A stretch of DNA of 64,000 nt from Chloroflexi bacterium TSY (GCA_019217005.1 JAHBNG010000004.1:1-64000), one strand, 5' to 3'. Positions 9,427 through 18,737 are shown, counted from the first letter of the stretch. Notes: generated by a model from the letters alone, not told the origin. Numbers and translations are program-made.

Positions 9427-9488
9427 CACAGATGGACAGGATTGACTGGATTTTATTCTGCTAATCCAGTCAATCCTGTCCATCTGTG
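9427..9488. repeat. Perfect 26-bp stem hairpin upstream of sqdB
   Basis: Arm 9427-9452 (starting CACAGATGGACAGG) is exactly complementary to arm 9463-9488, with a 10-base loop. It lies between the LacI gene end and the sqdB start, both on the minus strand. It may terminate the LacI transcript, insulate or stabilise the sqdB mRNA, or be a dispersed palindrome of the AATCCTGTCAATCCTGT type. Confidence 0.85.
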
Positions 9489-9635
9489 CAGAATAATTTT
9501 TGGTTCTCTGAGGTTTTGTAGTGTAAACGCTAGATAGTTTGTTGGTTTGCTCGTTTGTTCACCAACCATCCAACCAACTGAAAACCACACAATTCCTCAG
9601 ACAACCTGATTTTTTAGAATTACACAAGTTAGATA

Positions 9636-10685
9636 CTAATCCCTCTTCTTTTTTCCGGGTGCTGTACAAGATGCACCAGGGACAAATTGACTGCGAACAG
9701 TTAGGTGTGCATTGCGTAAATAATTATTTTCAATCTGTTTGAAGAGCAGTTCTGCGGCGAGATATCCGACTTCCTCATGGGGAAATGCCACGGTCGTTAG
9801 GTCTGGAAGCCCCTCCTGGCTCCTGATCGCCCCATCAATTCCCACAATCGATAGTCTGTCTGGAACGGACAAACCCAGTGACAACGCCGCACGCATTGCT
9901 TGATAGGCGATATGATCGTGCAAAGCAAATAGAGCCGTCACTTGTGGATGTTGGCTGAACAGCTGTTGAACAGCCACATCCACATCTGTCCCAATGGCAA
10001 CATAGGCGTCATCTTCTTGGCCTAATTTTTCCCGTATCGTTTCACGATAGGCAGCCAAACGCCAATGAAACCAGTCATACGTACGGTCAACCTCTCGGGC
10101 AACAAAGCCGATGTGTTGATGTCCCAGGGCCAAAAGGTGATCCAGAATCAGGTGAGCCTGCTCGCTATGATCTTGGCTTACGCTGCTGATCGGGAGATCG
10201 GACCAACTCCGTCCCAGAATGACGGCTGGAATCTGTTGATCCAGCACGCGTTGAATCAGGTTACTGTCGCGACGGAGCTGTGGACCCATCAGGATCAATC
10301 CATCTAGAGCCCGCTCTTCCTGCGTGAGAAGCTGGTAACTGAGACTATCTGCGTTGTCGTCTCGATAACTGGTCACGAGCATGACACTAATATTTCGCCC
10401 TTGTGTAAAGCGCTGAATCCCATTGCGATATGAAAGATATAGATAGGTCAGACCAGAATCAACGTCGGGTTCCTCTTCCACACAATGTACAAGCGCGATG
10501 ACAGGTGCTGTTGTTTTGCCTGCTTGCGTCTGCTGAACTGGCAACTGATACCCTACAACCTCTGCCGCGTCGAGAACCCGTCTTCGCATTTCAGCAGAGG
10601 TTCCTGGTCGATTGTTGAGAACCAAAGAAACTGTACTTTTGGAGACGCCCGCTTGCCGCGCCACCTCGTCCATTGAAACGGCCAT
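9636..10685 (-). CDS. LacI-family transcriptional regulator
   Basis: A 349-residue protein. The N-terminal LacI helix-turn-helix is MDEVARQAGVSKSTVSLVLN with the hinge helix RRRVLDAAEVVGYQL. The rest is a periplasmic-binding-protein-like sugar-sensing domain (GLILMGP, HIGFVAREVDRTYDWFHWRLAAY, VTALFALHDHIAYQAMRAA, SIVGIDG). The first Met has only a weak ribosome binding site, and Met5 is an alternative start. It is transcribed away from the GT8/HAD genes. The shared upstream region has an 8-bp dyad suggesting autoregulation and control of the divergent genes. sqdB downstream on the same strand could also be part of its regulon. Confidence 0.9.
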   Translation of the reverse strand: MAVSMDEVARQAGVSKSTVSLVLNNRPGTSAEMRRRVLDAAEVVGYQLPVQQTQAGKTTAPVIALVHCVEEEPDVDSGLTYLYLSYRNGIQRFTQGRNISVMLVTSYRDDNADSLSYQLLTQEERALDGLILMGPQLRRDSNLIQRVLDQQIPAVILGRSWSDLPISSVSQDHSEQAHLILDHLLALGHQHIGFVAREVDRTYDWFHWRLAAYRETIREKLGQEDDAYVAIGTDVDVAVQQLFSQHPQVTALFALHDHIAYQAMRAALSLGLSVPDRLSIVGIDGAIRSQEGLPDLTTVAFPHEEVGYLAAELLFKQIENNYLRNAHLTVRSQFVPGASCTAPGKKKRD

Positions 10686-10805
10686 TCTCTATGTCCGTAC
10701 TCTTCTTGAGAACATCTTTTTTTCAATCGTTTTTCGAACAATCGAACGAACGAACAAACTGTTCGAATAGTTGCATCATACCAGATTCTGTTGTATTGTC
10801 AACTT
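10686..10805. promoter_or_regulatory. Divergent control region with LacI-type dyad
   Basis: Between the LacI gene and the GT8 gene lies TTCGAACA (10733-10740) paired with TGTTCGAA (10760-10767). The space between is filled by GAACGAACGAAC-type repeats. This is the expected place for the operator that controls both directions. Confidence 0.55.
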
Positions 10806-11606
10806 ATGAACAGCTACATCACACTTGTTACCAATCCGGATTATGTTCTCGGTGCGCGGGCATTGGCACGATCCCTTAAAATGGTGGACGCACAATGGCC
10901 GTTGACAGTTCTTGCTTTGCGCGATCTGCCTGATCTAGACAAACTCGAAGCGCTGGGCTGTACAGTGATTCCGATTCAACCCCTTACCCTATCGGACGCG
11001 TTTCGGGCGCGCCATTCCCGCCAGGCGCAACACAGACAAGCGCCCTTTACAAAAGGGCATAAGCCAATCTTTCATGATCCCCTCGACAATTTCGCAAAGC
11101 TACGCCTGTGGGAGATGGAGCAGTTCAACACTGTTCTCTTTCTGGATGCCGACATCGTTGTAACCCAGAACATTGATCGACTTCTCGCTTATCCAGAGTT
11201 TGTCGCCGCTCCAAACTTGTATGAAACGTTAGCCGATTTTGATCGACTCAATAGTGGAGTCTTTGTCGCCAAACCGAACCGACAAACCTTTGACAAGATG
11301 ATGACTCATCTAGAACAGCCGAATATGTTTTGGCGCAGGACCGACCAGACCTTCCTGGAAGATTATTTTCCTCGCTGGCATGGCCTTCCTTATATATTCA
11401 ACACGCTTCAATATGTCTGGTTCAACTTGCCGCAACTTTGGGTTTGGGAACGCATTCACGTCATCCATTATCAATATGAAAAGCCATGGCAAGCCAATCA
11501 CCCAAAACATGAACAGCTGGCGCCCATCATTAACACCTGGTGGCACATCTACGAACATGGTACAATGCCCGCAAACCTTCCAAACCCACCTGCCACAACT
11601 CAGTAA
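10806..11606 (+). CDS. GT8-family glycosyltransferase (glycogenin-like)
   Basis: A 266-residue protein. The opening MNSYITLVTNPDYVLGARAL, the metal/nucleotide-sugar motif LFLDADIVV (Asp114-x-Asp116), the acceptor-region FDRLNSGVFVAKPN, DQTFLEDYF and the C-terminal HVIHYQYEKPW (metal-binding His) match GT8 retaining glycosyltransferases of the glycogenin/galactinol synthase type. It transfers a sugar from a UDP-sugar to an unknown acceptor. I chose the ATG at 10806, because the upstream ATG at 10791 adds five unsupported residues. The HAD phosphatase gene follows after 22 bases, so the two are probably one unit. Confidence 0.85.
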   Translation: MNSYITLVTNPDYVLGARALARSLKMVDAQWPLTVLALRDLPDLDKLEALGCTVIPIQPLTLSDAFRARHSRQAQHRQAPFTKGHKPIFHDPLDNFAKLRLWEMEQFNTVLFLDADIVVTQNIDRLLAYPEFVAAPNLYETLADFDRLNSGVFVAKPNRQTFDKMMTHLEQPNMFWRRTDQTFLEDYFPRWHGLPYIFNTLQYVWFNLPQLWVWERIHVIHYQYEKPWQANHPKHEQLAPIINTWWHIYEHGTMPANLPNPPATTQ

Positions 11607-11628
11607 AACAAACAGGCTGTCCTGCCCA

Positions 11629-12369
11629 ATGACAAAACAAATAGTACAATCGACCTTGCAACCCAAACGTGCCCTCATTCTCGATTTCGACGGTGTGGTT
11701 GTCGACACGGAAAAACTGCATTTTGACTGTTGGAATTTGGCTTTCGATGAATTGTTAGGTCTCCAACTTGAGGGTAGTCACCAACAATTGGTTGGACTGT
11801 CACTTGACGCAATCTATCAGCGCTGGCTGCAATTGGGCAAGTTGCAAGACGGAAGCCAAGTCCCCCCAACGCTATCAGCGAGCATGCAAGAGCAGCTGTT
11901 GGAACGCAAAACTGAACTCTACTTTGAACTGGGACAGAACCTATTAGAGCCAATGCCGGGGTTAACCCCACTCATTCGTCATGTGCAGTCGCTTGGTTGG
12001 TATGTCACAATTGCGTCTCGCTCTCGGCGCATGCGGCTATTGCGGACTATTGAGATGGTTGGATTGCCCCCGCTCTTTGACCTCATCATGGGGTATGAGG
12101 ATGTGGCTGATCTACAAACAGATCGCAAGGTTCATACACGAACGATTACCTGCTTTGGCATTGAACCAGCAGCGTGTGTGGTGATTGAAGATAGCGTATC
12201 TGGCATCCAGGATGCCCTCAATTGTGGGGTCGGTTTTGTGGTTGGGTTGACAACCTCATTGATCCGCAAAACGCTGTTTACGGCGGGTGCTCATGCGGTC
12301 ATCGATCATCTTGATGAGGTGATGGTTCAACCCAGTTCTAAAATCTCACAACGTACTTTGGAGAAGTGA
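11629..12369 (+). CDS. HAD-superfamily hydrolase (beta-phosphoglucomutase-like)
   Basis: A 246-residue protein with HAD motif I LDFDGVVVDTE (nucleophile Asp and acid Asp), a helical cap, motif II IASRS, the Lys of motif III in DRKVHT, and motif IV VVIEDSVSGIQDA. The GIQDA and MPGL regions match sugar-phosphate phosphatases and beta-phosphoglucomutases. It likely acts on a sugar phosphate. The open frame extends upstream, but Met at 11629 (MTKQIV) gives the family length. Together with the upstream GT8 gene it suggests a small carbohydrate module under LacI control. Confidence 0.85.
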   Translation: MTKQIVQSTLQPKRALILDFDGVVVDTEKLHFDCWNLAFDELLGLQLEGSHQQLVGLSLDAIYQRWLQLGKLQDGSQVPPTLSASMQEQLLERKTELYFELGQNLLEPMPGLTPLIRHVQSLGWYVTIASRSRRMRLLRTIEMVGLPPLFDLIMGYEDVADLQTDRKVHTRTITCFGIEPAACVVIEDSVSGIQDALNCGVGFVVGLTTSLIRKTLFTAGAHAVIDHLDEVMVQPSSKISQRTLEK

Positions 12370-12602
12370 AGAGCGTCAAGAACCATGGAGCATTGCTTGG
12401 AGTGATCGTTTGCTTGCTCATTTGAGTCGGTTCGGCAGTGACTGTCACCCGGAACGACCGAACCTGAATTTCACTGACAACTCGTGACTGCGCCCACGTT
12501 TTACCGCATACGAATAGACTCTGTCTCATATGGTATAATGGGATTCAGTTAGATCATTTGACCAGTCCGACTATTAAGGCCAACATTGATGGGAAGGAAA
12601 CG

Positions 12603-13013
12603 ATGAAACGTATTGCTGTGCAAGTTACAGATGAACAGAAAGCTGAGCTTTTGCTCGAATTGCTCTCTGCATTAGACTTTGTTCAAGAAGTGAAGATAGA
12701 AGAAACCAATGGAATTTCAAACGGGACTCATAAAACACGCGGTTTTCCAACCCCAGCAGTTAGTCCCCAACGTCCAGCCATGCTGAATGAACAGGCCGCA
12801 TTTGATGCCATGCAAGATGATCTAATTGAAAAATATTTGGGCCAGTACGTCGCTATTTTCCAAGGGAAAGTTATCGACCATGATACAGATGAAATTGCCT
12901 TAGTAAAGCGCAAAATGAAAAGTCATCCAGATGATGTTGTGCTTATCAAACAAGTCCGTGATACTCCTGACCCAGTTCTTTATTTTCGCTCACCACGTTT
13001 TGTGCAAAGGTAA
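12603..13013 (+). CDS. DUF5678-type small protein
   Basis: A 136-residue protein. The start at 12603 is supported by GGAAGGAAACG directly upstream, whereas the longer frame from 12558 lacks this. The N-terminus (MKRIAVQVTDEQKAELLLELL) resembles an MTH538- or antitoxin-like helix. The C-terminal half contains YLGQYVAIFQGKVIDHDTDE and a following VVLIKQV strand, the short domain called DUF5678. In other genomes this domain is often followed by a retropepsin-like protease gene, and remains of one begin four bases downstream here. Biological role unknown. Confidence 0.65.
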   Translation: MKRIAVQVTDEQKAELLLELLSALDFVQEVKIEETNGISNGTHKTRGFPTPAVSPQRPAMLNEQAAFDAMQDDLIEKYLGQYVAIFQGKVIDHDTDEIALVKRKMKSHPDDVVLIKQVRDTPDPVLYFRSPRFVQR

Positions 13014-13016
13014 ATA

Positions 13017-13416
13017 ATGCTCATCTCGTAGCCTCAGTAGATCCAAATTTGGCGTTTTTGGCTATTTTCAGTCGAGATTGCAGGGATTTTGGAGTCATTT
13101 ATTCAGATTTCGGTTACAGAAAACAACCTATTTCATATCTGAAAATCGCCCAAATCTAACGCAAAAACTAGATATCGACCGGCAAATTTGTATTTATGTC
13201 AACTGTTTAGCCAGAATTCTCTCTCAAAACCTGAAATTTGGATCTACTGAGCCTAATAGTGATGAATATTTTCCACCCGCTCCAGTGTTGTAGGTCTCTA
13301 TCAAAGCACAAAGTTCTGTAACAATTGAAGCCCTCCTAGATTCTGGAGCTGATGGAACGATACTTCTTATCATCATTACGCTTGATGGGATTGGTGGTGT
13401 GACCGAAATCAGTTAG
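13017..13416 (+). pseudogene. Retropepsin-like aspartic protease remnant interrupted by MITE-A
   Basis: Starts at an ATG four bases after the DUF5678 gene. When MITE-A copy 1 (215 bp plus one 5-bp duplication) is removed, codons on both sides fall in one frame: MLIS, stop, PNSDEYFPPAPVL, stop, VSIKAQSSVTIEALLDSGADGT. ALLDSGADGT is the catalytic DSGA-type motif of retropepsin-like proteases. Two in-frame TAG codons and a short C-terminus (stop at 13414) show that it is dead beyond the MITE insertion. It would have been the partner of the DUF5678 protein. Confidence 0.6.
13035..13249 (+). repeat. MITE-A, copy 1
   Basis: 215 bp, termini CAGTAGATCCAAATTT and its inverted copy, flanked by the perfect 5-bp duplication AGCCT (13030-13034 and 13250-13254). 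Nearly identical to four other copies. One reading frame is open from end to end, but no gene family is evident. Confidence 0.93.
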
Positions 13417-13438
13417 CAACCAAAACGCTCTTACTCCA

Positions 13439-14353
13439 ATGCCAAAATCGATCGCCGTCACCGGTGCTACAGGAATCGTTGGTAAATTTGTCGTTCCTGA
13501 GCTACTACAGCAAGGAGCGAGCGTACGCGCATTGGCCCGACCCACTTCTGACCGGCGTGGCTTTTCGCCTCAAGTTGAGTGGGTGTTCGGAGACCTCGCA
13601 GACCCAACGGCAAGACAAACATTGGTCCACGGAGTTGATGCGGTCGTTCATCTGGCCTATCAGCACGTACCAGGGCGTTATCGGGGCGGAGAAGGGGACG
13701 ATCTGGCCCAGTGGCTCGAGCTCAATCTTACCGGAACCATCCAACTGTTGTTGGCCACACGAGATGCCCAAGTCGCACAATTTATCTTTTTGTCGAGCCG
13801 CGCCGTCTTTTCCAACACGGAGCCGGGACGAGTACTAGACGAAACGCACCCCATTTCCCCCGATACGCACTATGGTGCCTATAAGGCAGCAGTGGAGGCC
13901 CTATTACGTAGCTTCACCCATGTGGAAGGCATGCAAACGACATCAGTTCGAGCCACGGGTATCTATGGAATCATCTGGCCCATTGAGCGGTCCAAATGGT
14001 GGAATTTGGTTCGAGATGCCGTCATGGGTAAGCCGATTGAGACGATCCGCGGTGGGACGGAAGTTCATGGCCAGGACGTTGCCCGGACCGTTTGGGCATT
14101 GATTGATCAACCCGCTACGGCGCCAGAAATTGTGCATCTAAGCGATCTCTATGTGACCACTCGGGAGATTGTGGCCCTGGCACGGCGTTATGCCCGATCG
14201 CAAGTGAACGATTCTGGATCGCTACCGCCGTTGCCCCAGACTGCGCCAAGCAATATACTTGTTTCTACACATCTAGATAACTTAGGAATCCGACTGGGAG
14301 GCCAACCATTGCTTGAGAAGACCATTGCTGAACTAGTGAAATCTGTCAAATGA
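13439..14353 (+). CDS. NAD-dependent epimerase/dehydratase
   Basis: A 304-residue extended SDR protein. The nucleotide-binding motif GATGIVG is at residues 8-14. The strand-end Asp region is FGDLADPTAR, NLTGT is the conserved Asn region, and the active site is formed by FLSSRAVF and YGAYK (Tyr-x-x-x-Lys). It likely acts on a nucleotide sugar or a sugar acid, but the exact substrate cannot be read. The stop overlaps the next gene's ATG by four bases (ATGA), so the epimerase and the FG-GAP lipoprotein are translationally coupled. Confidence 0.82.
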   Translation: MPKSIAVTGATGIVGKFVVPELLQQGASVRALARPTSDRRGFSPQVEWVFGDLADPTARQTLVHGVDAVVHLAYQHVPGRYRGGEGDDLAQWLELNLTGTIQLLLATRDAQVAQFIFLSSRAVFSNTEPGRVLDETHPISPDTHYGAYKAAVEALLRSFTHVEGMQTTSVRATGIYGIIWPIERSKWWNLVRDAVMGKPIETIRGGTEVHGQDVARTVWALIDQPATAPEIVHLSDLYVTTREIVALARRYARSQVNDSGSLPPLPQTAPSNILVSTHLDNLGIRLGGQPLLEKTIAELVKSVK

Positions 14354-15993
14354 ATTGGTGTTTCAAAATTTTCATCTACGTACCTATCAGTCTTACCCTC
14401 TTCCTGCTTCTACTCTCCTGCTCTCTTGAACTTCAAGCGCCGATTCATGTCCAACAGTTTCCCCTGACTTCTCAAATATGCAGCGGTCGTTTTGTTGCGC
14501 ATGATTTGCCTCACATCACCGCTGAGAATGTCGAACGAGTTGTTTACTTTATTAGTAACGGGGCGGGTCTTGCGATCAATGATCTCGACAACGACGGTGA
14601 CTTAGATCTCATTCTTGGAAATCTCCTGGGGCCAAATCAGATTTTCTGGAACGAGGGCGCGATGAACTTTCGTTCTGATCTCCTCTTTCAGGGCAGTGCC
14701 CGTGCAATCACGACCGTTGACATTGATGGGGATAGCTGGTTGGATATTGTTTACACCGCGCGGGTGGGGGATATCCGTGCGTTACGCAATCGCGGCGTCC
14801 AGGTCCAGAGCAGACAACGTAATGGAGATGCAAACCAATTTGTTGCCGATCGGTTGCTGGGTGTTGACGCGTTTGCTTACGCCATCAATTGGCGCGATTT
14901 AGATGCTGACGGCGATCTCGATCTTGTCAGTGCGTCCTATGATGCCGCGCTTGAAAAGCAACTGGGCAAGACAGCCATGTCAGAAAGCAAATTGGCGGGC
15001 GTGTATGTCTATCGACGGGAGGATGGTCGCTTTGTGGCGACTAAATTAGCTGACGCAGCGCAGGCTCTCACTCTTGAGCTGCTGGACATTGACTTGGATG
15101 GCGAGCATGACATCTTGGTTGGAAACGACTTCGATATACCTGATATGGTGTGGCTGTCGCGTCGGGTAGAACAAGGGGAGCTAAATAGATTGTTACAGTG
15201 GAAAGCTGTTGAGCCGTTTACAACAACAACCTTTAGCACCATGAGCTTCGATGTTGGAGATGTAAACAATGATGGTCAACTCGATCTCTTTGCCGCCGAT
15301 ATGCATCCTTATAGCACTGCATCCGAGATCATAGACCAGTGGCAACCTGTTTTAGACACAATACCCCAGGATCACCCTGCTGACGATCCGCAACGGATGG
15401 TCAATATGCTACAGATTCGTCAACCATCTGGTCTGTTGGTAGACGAAGCGGCTGCGCGTGGCATTGACGCATCGGGGTGGAGTTGGTCCGCAAAATTTGG
15501 GGATTTAGATGCAGACGGCCACCTTGATCTCTACGTGGTGAACGGCATGATGGCGCGGGAAATTTTCAACCATTTACCCAACGATGAACTGGTCGAGGAG
15601 AATCAAGTCTTTCGCAATGATGGTCACGGTTACTTCGTCCCTCAAGAGAAATGGGGATTAAATAGTCGGTTCGGTGGACGCAGTATGAGTATGGCCGATC
15701 TAGATAACGATGGTGATCTAGATATCGTCATGAATAATCTACGTGCTCCATCCCAGATTTTTGAGAACCAGCTTTGTCAAGGCGCGCATCTATTGGTCGA
15801 TCTCCGTCGACCAACCGCACAAAACACACACGCCATCAGCGGCTATCTGTCTGGCGATCCCTCGCGCGTGCATTTTGGCTTTCCTCCCGAAAGTGTGTTA
15901 ATCGGTTTAGAGATCCACTGGCCAGATGGAGAGCGTTCTTATATCGAACAGACAGACAAGAATGTTCGGTTGTGGATCGAACGAACAGACTAA
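14350..15993 (+). CDS. FG-GAP/VCBS-repeat lipoprotein with ASPIC/UnbV C-terminus
   Basis: A 547-residue protein. The signal segment (residues 7-24) ends in lipobox LLLSC, so it should be anchored outside the membrane. The body holds about six FG-GAP repeats with Ca-binding loops such as DLDNDGDLDL, DIDGDSWLDI, DLDADGDLDL, DVNNDGQLDL, DLDADGHLDL and DLDNDGDLDI, forming a beta-propeller. The C-terminus (VHFGF, IHWPDGERS) matches ASPIC/UnbV. Such proteins bind ligands or carbohydrates at the cell surface. It is coupled to the epimerase by an ATGA overlap. It ends at the edge of repeat D, facing the convergent isomerase gene. Confidence 0.88.
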   Translation: MNWCFKIFIYVPISLTLFLLLLSCSLELQAPIHVQQFPLTSQICSGRFVAHDLPHITAENVERVVYFISNGAGLAINDLDNDGDLDLILGNLLGPNQIFWNEGAMNFRSDLLFQGSARAITTVDIDGDSWLDIVYTARVGDIRALRNRGVQVQSRQRNGDANQFVADRLLGVDAFAYAINWRDLDADGDLDLVSASYDAALEKQLGKTAMSESKLAGVYVYRREDGRFVATKLADAAQALTLELLDIDLDGEHDILVGNDFDIPDMVWLSRRVEQGELNRLLQWKAVEPFTTTTFSTMSFDVGDVNNDGQLDLFAADMHPYSTASEIIDQWQPVLDTIPQDHPADDPQRMVNMLQIRQPSGLLVDEAAARGIDASGWSWSAKFGDLDADGHLDLYVVNGMMAREIFNHLPNDELVEENQVFRNDGHGYFVPQEKWGLNSRFGGRSMSMADLDNDGDLDIVMNNLRAPSQIFENQLCQGAHLLVDLRRPTAQNTHAISGYLSGDPSRVHFGFPPESVLIGLEIHWPDGERSYIEQTDKNVRLWIERTD

Positions 15994-16078
15994 GAACCTA
16001 TCCGAAAAATGGTTGTGAATCCGATCAACTTCTCGAACAAGAATACCCCGTCACAAAACTTTTCGGATATGCACTAAG
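15994..16078 (+). repeat. Repeat D, copy 2, between convergent genes
   Basis: Starts GAACCTATCCGAAAAATGG directly after the TAA of the UnbV gene and ends one base before the stop codon of the convergent isomerase gene. The inner ends TATCCGAAAA and TTTTCGGATA are inverted. It fills the entire intergenic gap and could act as a bidirectional terminator. Confidence 0.8.
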
Positions 16079-16079
16079 A

Positions 16080-16922
16080 CTACTCTCTCATCTCCGCCCG
16101 CAAAAAATCTCGATAGAGAATCGTCTCAGACAGATTGTCGCATTCATTGCAATGTTCCCAATCGATCCAGACATACTCGATGCCCAACCAGCCACTATAA
16201 TTTGATGATTTCATCGCCTCCAAGACACGTTTGTAATCTATCACATTATGGGCAAATCGTTCTTGGAGCCGCCCTTCACGTGCACCGCGTACGTGAAAAT
16301 GACTGGCATGTTGGACAAGGGGTTCTGTCACAGAATCGTCTAAGCCAGAACGAGTGAAGTGGGTATAATCAAGGGTCAATGTTAACCCAGGCACACTTTT
16401 GACAAGCTCTTCGGCTGGTTCGGGATGTGGTACAATAGAGCCAACGTGAGCCTCAACGCCAAAGATGATCTCGCGTTTCTGTGCCTCTTCCACGCGCCAA
16501 TTTAGTTCATCTTGCGTCCGCTCCCACGAATCGGCCTTGCTCTCACTATCAAAGTAGACGCCTGGCAATGCCGTTACATGGGAACAACCGCATTCCCCAG
16601 CATAATCCAAAGTATTCAGAAACCAATCGCGCGCCTTGTCACGACGAGATTCCTCAGGGTGATTAATTGCGTAGGGTTCAAAATCGGGATCCATCTGCAG
16701 AAAGAGATCAGCAATCTGCAAACCCAAGTCATCTATTTTCTACTTCAGTCGGCGCGCCGATTGCGAAACGTTTGCGAATTCATTCGATGGCCAGAGATGA
16801 GACCGTTGCTCAAACAGACCAATATCGACCCCTTGCAGATCAAGCATCGAGATTAACTGTAGTACACTATCATGATCAAGTAAGGGGAAAGTAAAATCAG
16901 CACAAGCAAGATTCAAGTTCAT
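16080..16922 (-). pseudogene. Sugar phosphate isomerase/epimerase with in-frame amber codon
   Basis: A 280-codon TIM-barrel protein of the xylose-isomerase-like (AP endonuclease 2) family. N-terminal part: MNLNLACADFTFPLLDHD, QGVDIGLFEQRSHLWPS. C-terminal part: VEAHVGS (metal Glu), LTLDYTHF (metal Asp/His), HFHVRGAREGR, LGIEYVWIDWEHC (metal Glu). The two parts are in the same frame, separated by a single TAG in RRLK-stop-KIDDLGLQ (codon 61). There is no frameshift, so a single base change (for example from CAG or GAG) explains it. Internal reinitiation is possible but would lose the first strand. The intact enzyme would isomerise or epimerise a keto sugar in the cytoplasm. Confidence 0.8.
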
Positions 16923-16975
16923 GATTTTTGTCCTTTATCAGTAGATAAACATGCGGTGAGCCAACACAACAGGGG

Positions 16976-17160
16976 ATGAAAAATGTGTTAAAGTGTGGTG
17001 GCAGCCGCCGAACAGAAATCGGGAAAGGTCCGTGGTCAAGTAAAGAACGCTCAGTAGCTAGATTGGTGTACACCGACGCACCACGGGATGTGGACGTTCC
17101 TCGGGACGAAACACGCAGGGCAGACTGTGCTCACAATCGGGTACACATAAGCGGCTGCGA
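16976..17160 (+). ncRNA. Candidate IS110 bridge-RNA region
   Basis: About 200 non-coding bases precede the IS110 transposase. IS110-group elements carry a structured bridge RNA in such a noncoding end, which guides donor and target recognition. G-rich and pairing stretches are present, but I could not fold it or define loops, so this is by position and family only. Confidence 0.35.
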
Positions 17161-17172
17161 AAGGAAAGGAAG

Positions 17173-18395
17173 ATGGAAGTGATGTTTCCGAAGTGCAGCG
17201 GCCTGGATGTTCACAAGCGGATGGTAGTGGCGTGTGTGGTAGATGAATCAGGGAGGATGGAGCAGGTGCGCAAGCGATTTGGGACAACGACGGTCGAGTT
17301 GGAGGGGTTGAGGTCGTGGCTGTCGTCGTATGGGATCACGCATGTGGCGATGGAGAGTACGGGAGTGTATTGGAAACCGATCTACAATGTGTTGCATGAG
17401 CATTTTGAGGTCTGGATTGTGAATGCCCGCCATCTGGCACAGGTGCCTGGTCGCAAGACGGATGAGAGCGATGCGGCCTGGATCACGAAACTGATGAGTT
17501 ATGGACTGCTGGAGCGCAGTTTCATTCCAGATGTGGAGCAAAGGGACTTGCGAGACCTGACGCGCTATCGGACGCGTCTCTTGCAAGAGAAGAGTGCGGC
17601 AGTCAATCGCCTGCATAAGGTGTTGGAAGATGCCAACGTCAAGTTGGGATCGGTGGTCACGAGCATCCAAGGTGTATCGGCACGCCAGATGATCGAGGCC
17701 CTGATTGCAGATGAGATGGACCCAGAAGCCATGGCTGACTTGGCACAAAAGCGGCTGCGGGCCAAGATTCCCAGTTGGTTGATGCGTTGACGGGACTGGT
17801 CCGTCCTCATCATCGTTTTATGCTGCAAGAAGTTCTGCATCATCTCGATCACCTGAATGTACGCATTGATGCCCTCAATCAACAGATTGGGGTCCTCATG
17901 GCTCCGCATGCTGACCTCATCGCACGCCTAGATGCCATTCCCGGTGTGGGGCGAGTCGTCACCGAGATAATTCTGGCGGAGATCGGTCCTCGGTCGAAAG
18001 CTGGCCCTCAGCTAAGAAACTGGCCTCCTGGGCTTGTGTCTGTCCTGGCAACAACGAATCGGCGGGCAAACGCAAGAGTGGTCGCCGACGAAAGGCCAGA
18101 AATGGTTAGTCACCGCCCTCGTTGAAGCGGCTTGGGCCGCCTCTCGCACCAAGGACACCTATCTCGCCGCACAGTTCCACCGTCTCAAGGCACGACGCGG
18201 AGCCAAGCGGCAGCTATTGCCGTGGCCCATTCCATCTTGACCATCGTCTATCATCTCATCGACAAGCCCGATGCCGTCTTTGAAGAACTCGGCGGCGACT
18301 TCTTTCTCAAACGACGCAAGGAGCATGCACAAGCCGGCGCACTCAAAACCCTCGAGTCCCTCGGCTTCAAGGTTTTCTTGGCACCGACCGCCTAA
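17173..18395 (+). pseudogene. IS110-family DEDD transposase, multiply frameshifted
   Basis: The first frame (205 residues) carries the RuvC-like DEDD residues: GLDVHKRMVV, MESTGVYWKP and GRKTDESDAAW. The second frame (from about 17775) carries the helical linker and ARLDAIPGVGRVVTEIILAEIGP, the Tnp_IS116/IS110 C-terminal domain. Later segments (SGRRRKGQKWLVTALVEAAW, AAIAVAHSILTIVYHLI, LKTLESLGFKVFL) need further frame changes. At least three shifts make it inactive as written. The start has AAAGGAAAGGAAG upstream. Confidence 0.85.
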
Positions 18396-18537
18396 GTACG
18401 GTGCTCACTACAACTGATTTGCGTTGGGCACAGGCAACGACGCCACCCACTCTGGCGGGTCAACTTGGACCCGCTTCTTATTCAACGCGGCCTTTAACCC
18501 CTCTCTCTCTTCTCTTGCTGCCCTTTTTTTCAGGGCA

Positions 18538-18728
18538 GACCGCAACGAAGAGAAGGCGTTCTCTATTACACGCAGTAGGATTTCTCAGAGGTAGAGCGTT
18601 CAAATGGCGAAAAAAGACGCAGTAGAGAATCTCGGACCATTTGGCACGCTCGAGTCTGTTTTGACTGAGAAGTGCAGGATTATGTCTACTGCGTGTAATA
18701 GAGAATGCTTGCTCCGCGCGTTGCGGTC
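18538..18728 (+). repeat. MITE-F, copy 1
   Basis: Bounded by GACCGCAAC and GTTGCGGTC. Inside, TTCTCTATTACACGCAGTAG pairs with CTACTGCGTGTAATAGAGAA. The core of about 150 bp is repeated in opposite orientation inside the nested element at 40623-40905. It lies just past the end of the SDR gene. Confidence 0.75.
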
Positions 18729-18737
18729 TACGGTTTA

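Larger units (their letters stand above)
16930..18400 (+). mobile_element. IS110-family insertion sequence (boundaries approximate)
   Basis: Comprises the noncoding left region and the broken transposase. IS110 elements lack clear inverted repeats, so ends cannot be fixed by eye. It sits between the isomerase start and the SDR gene end, both minus-strand genes, and thus may have split an originally continuous catabolic cluster. Confidence 0.7.

Noticed and set aside
13035..13249. End-to-end open frame in MITE-A as a possible small gene
   Set aside because: No start with a ribosome binding site and no recognisable domain. The near identity of copies reflects recent amplification, so absence of stops is weak evidence.
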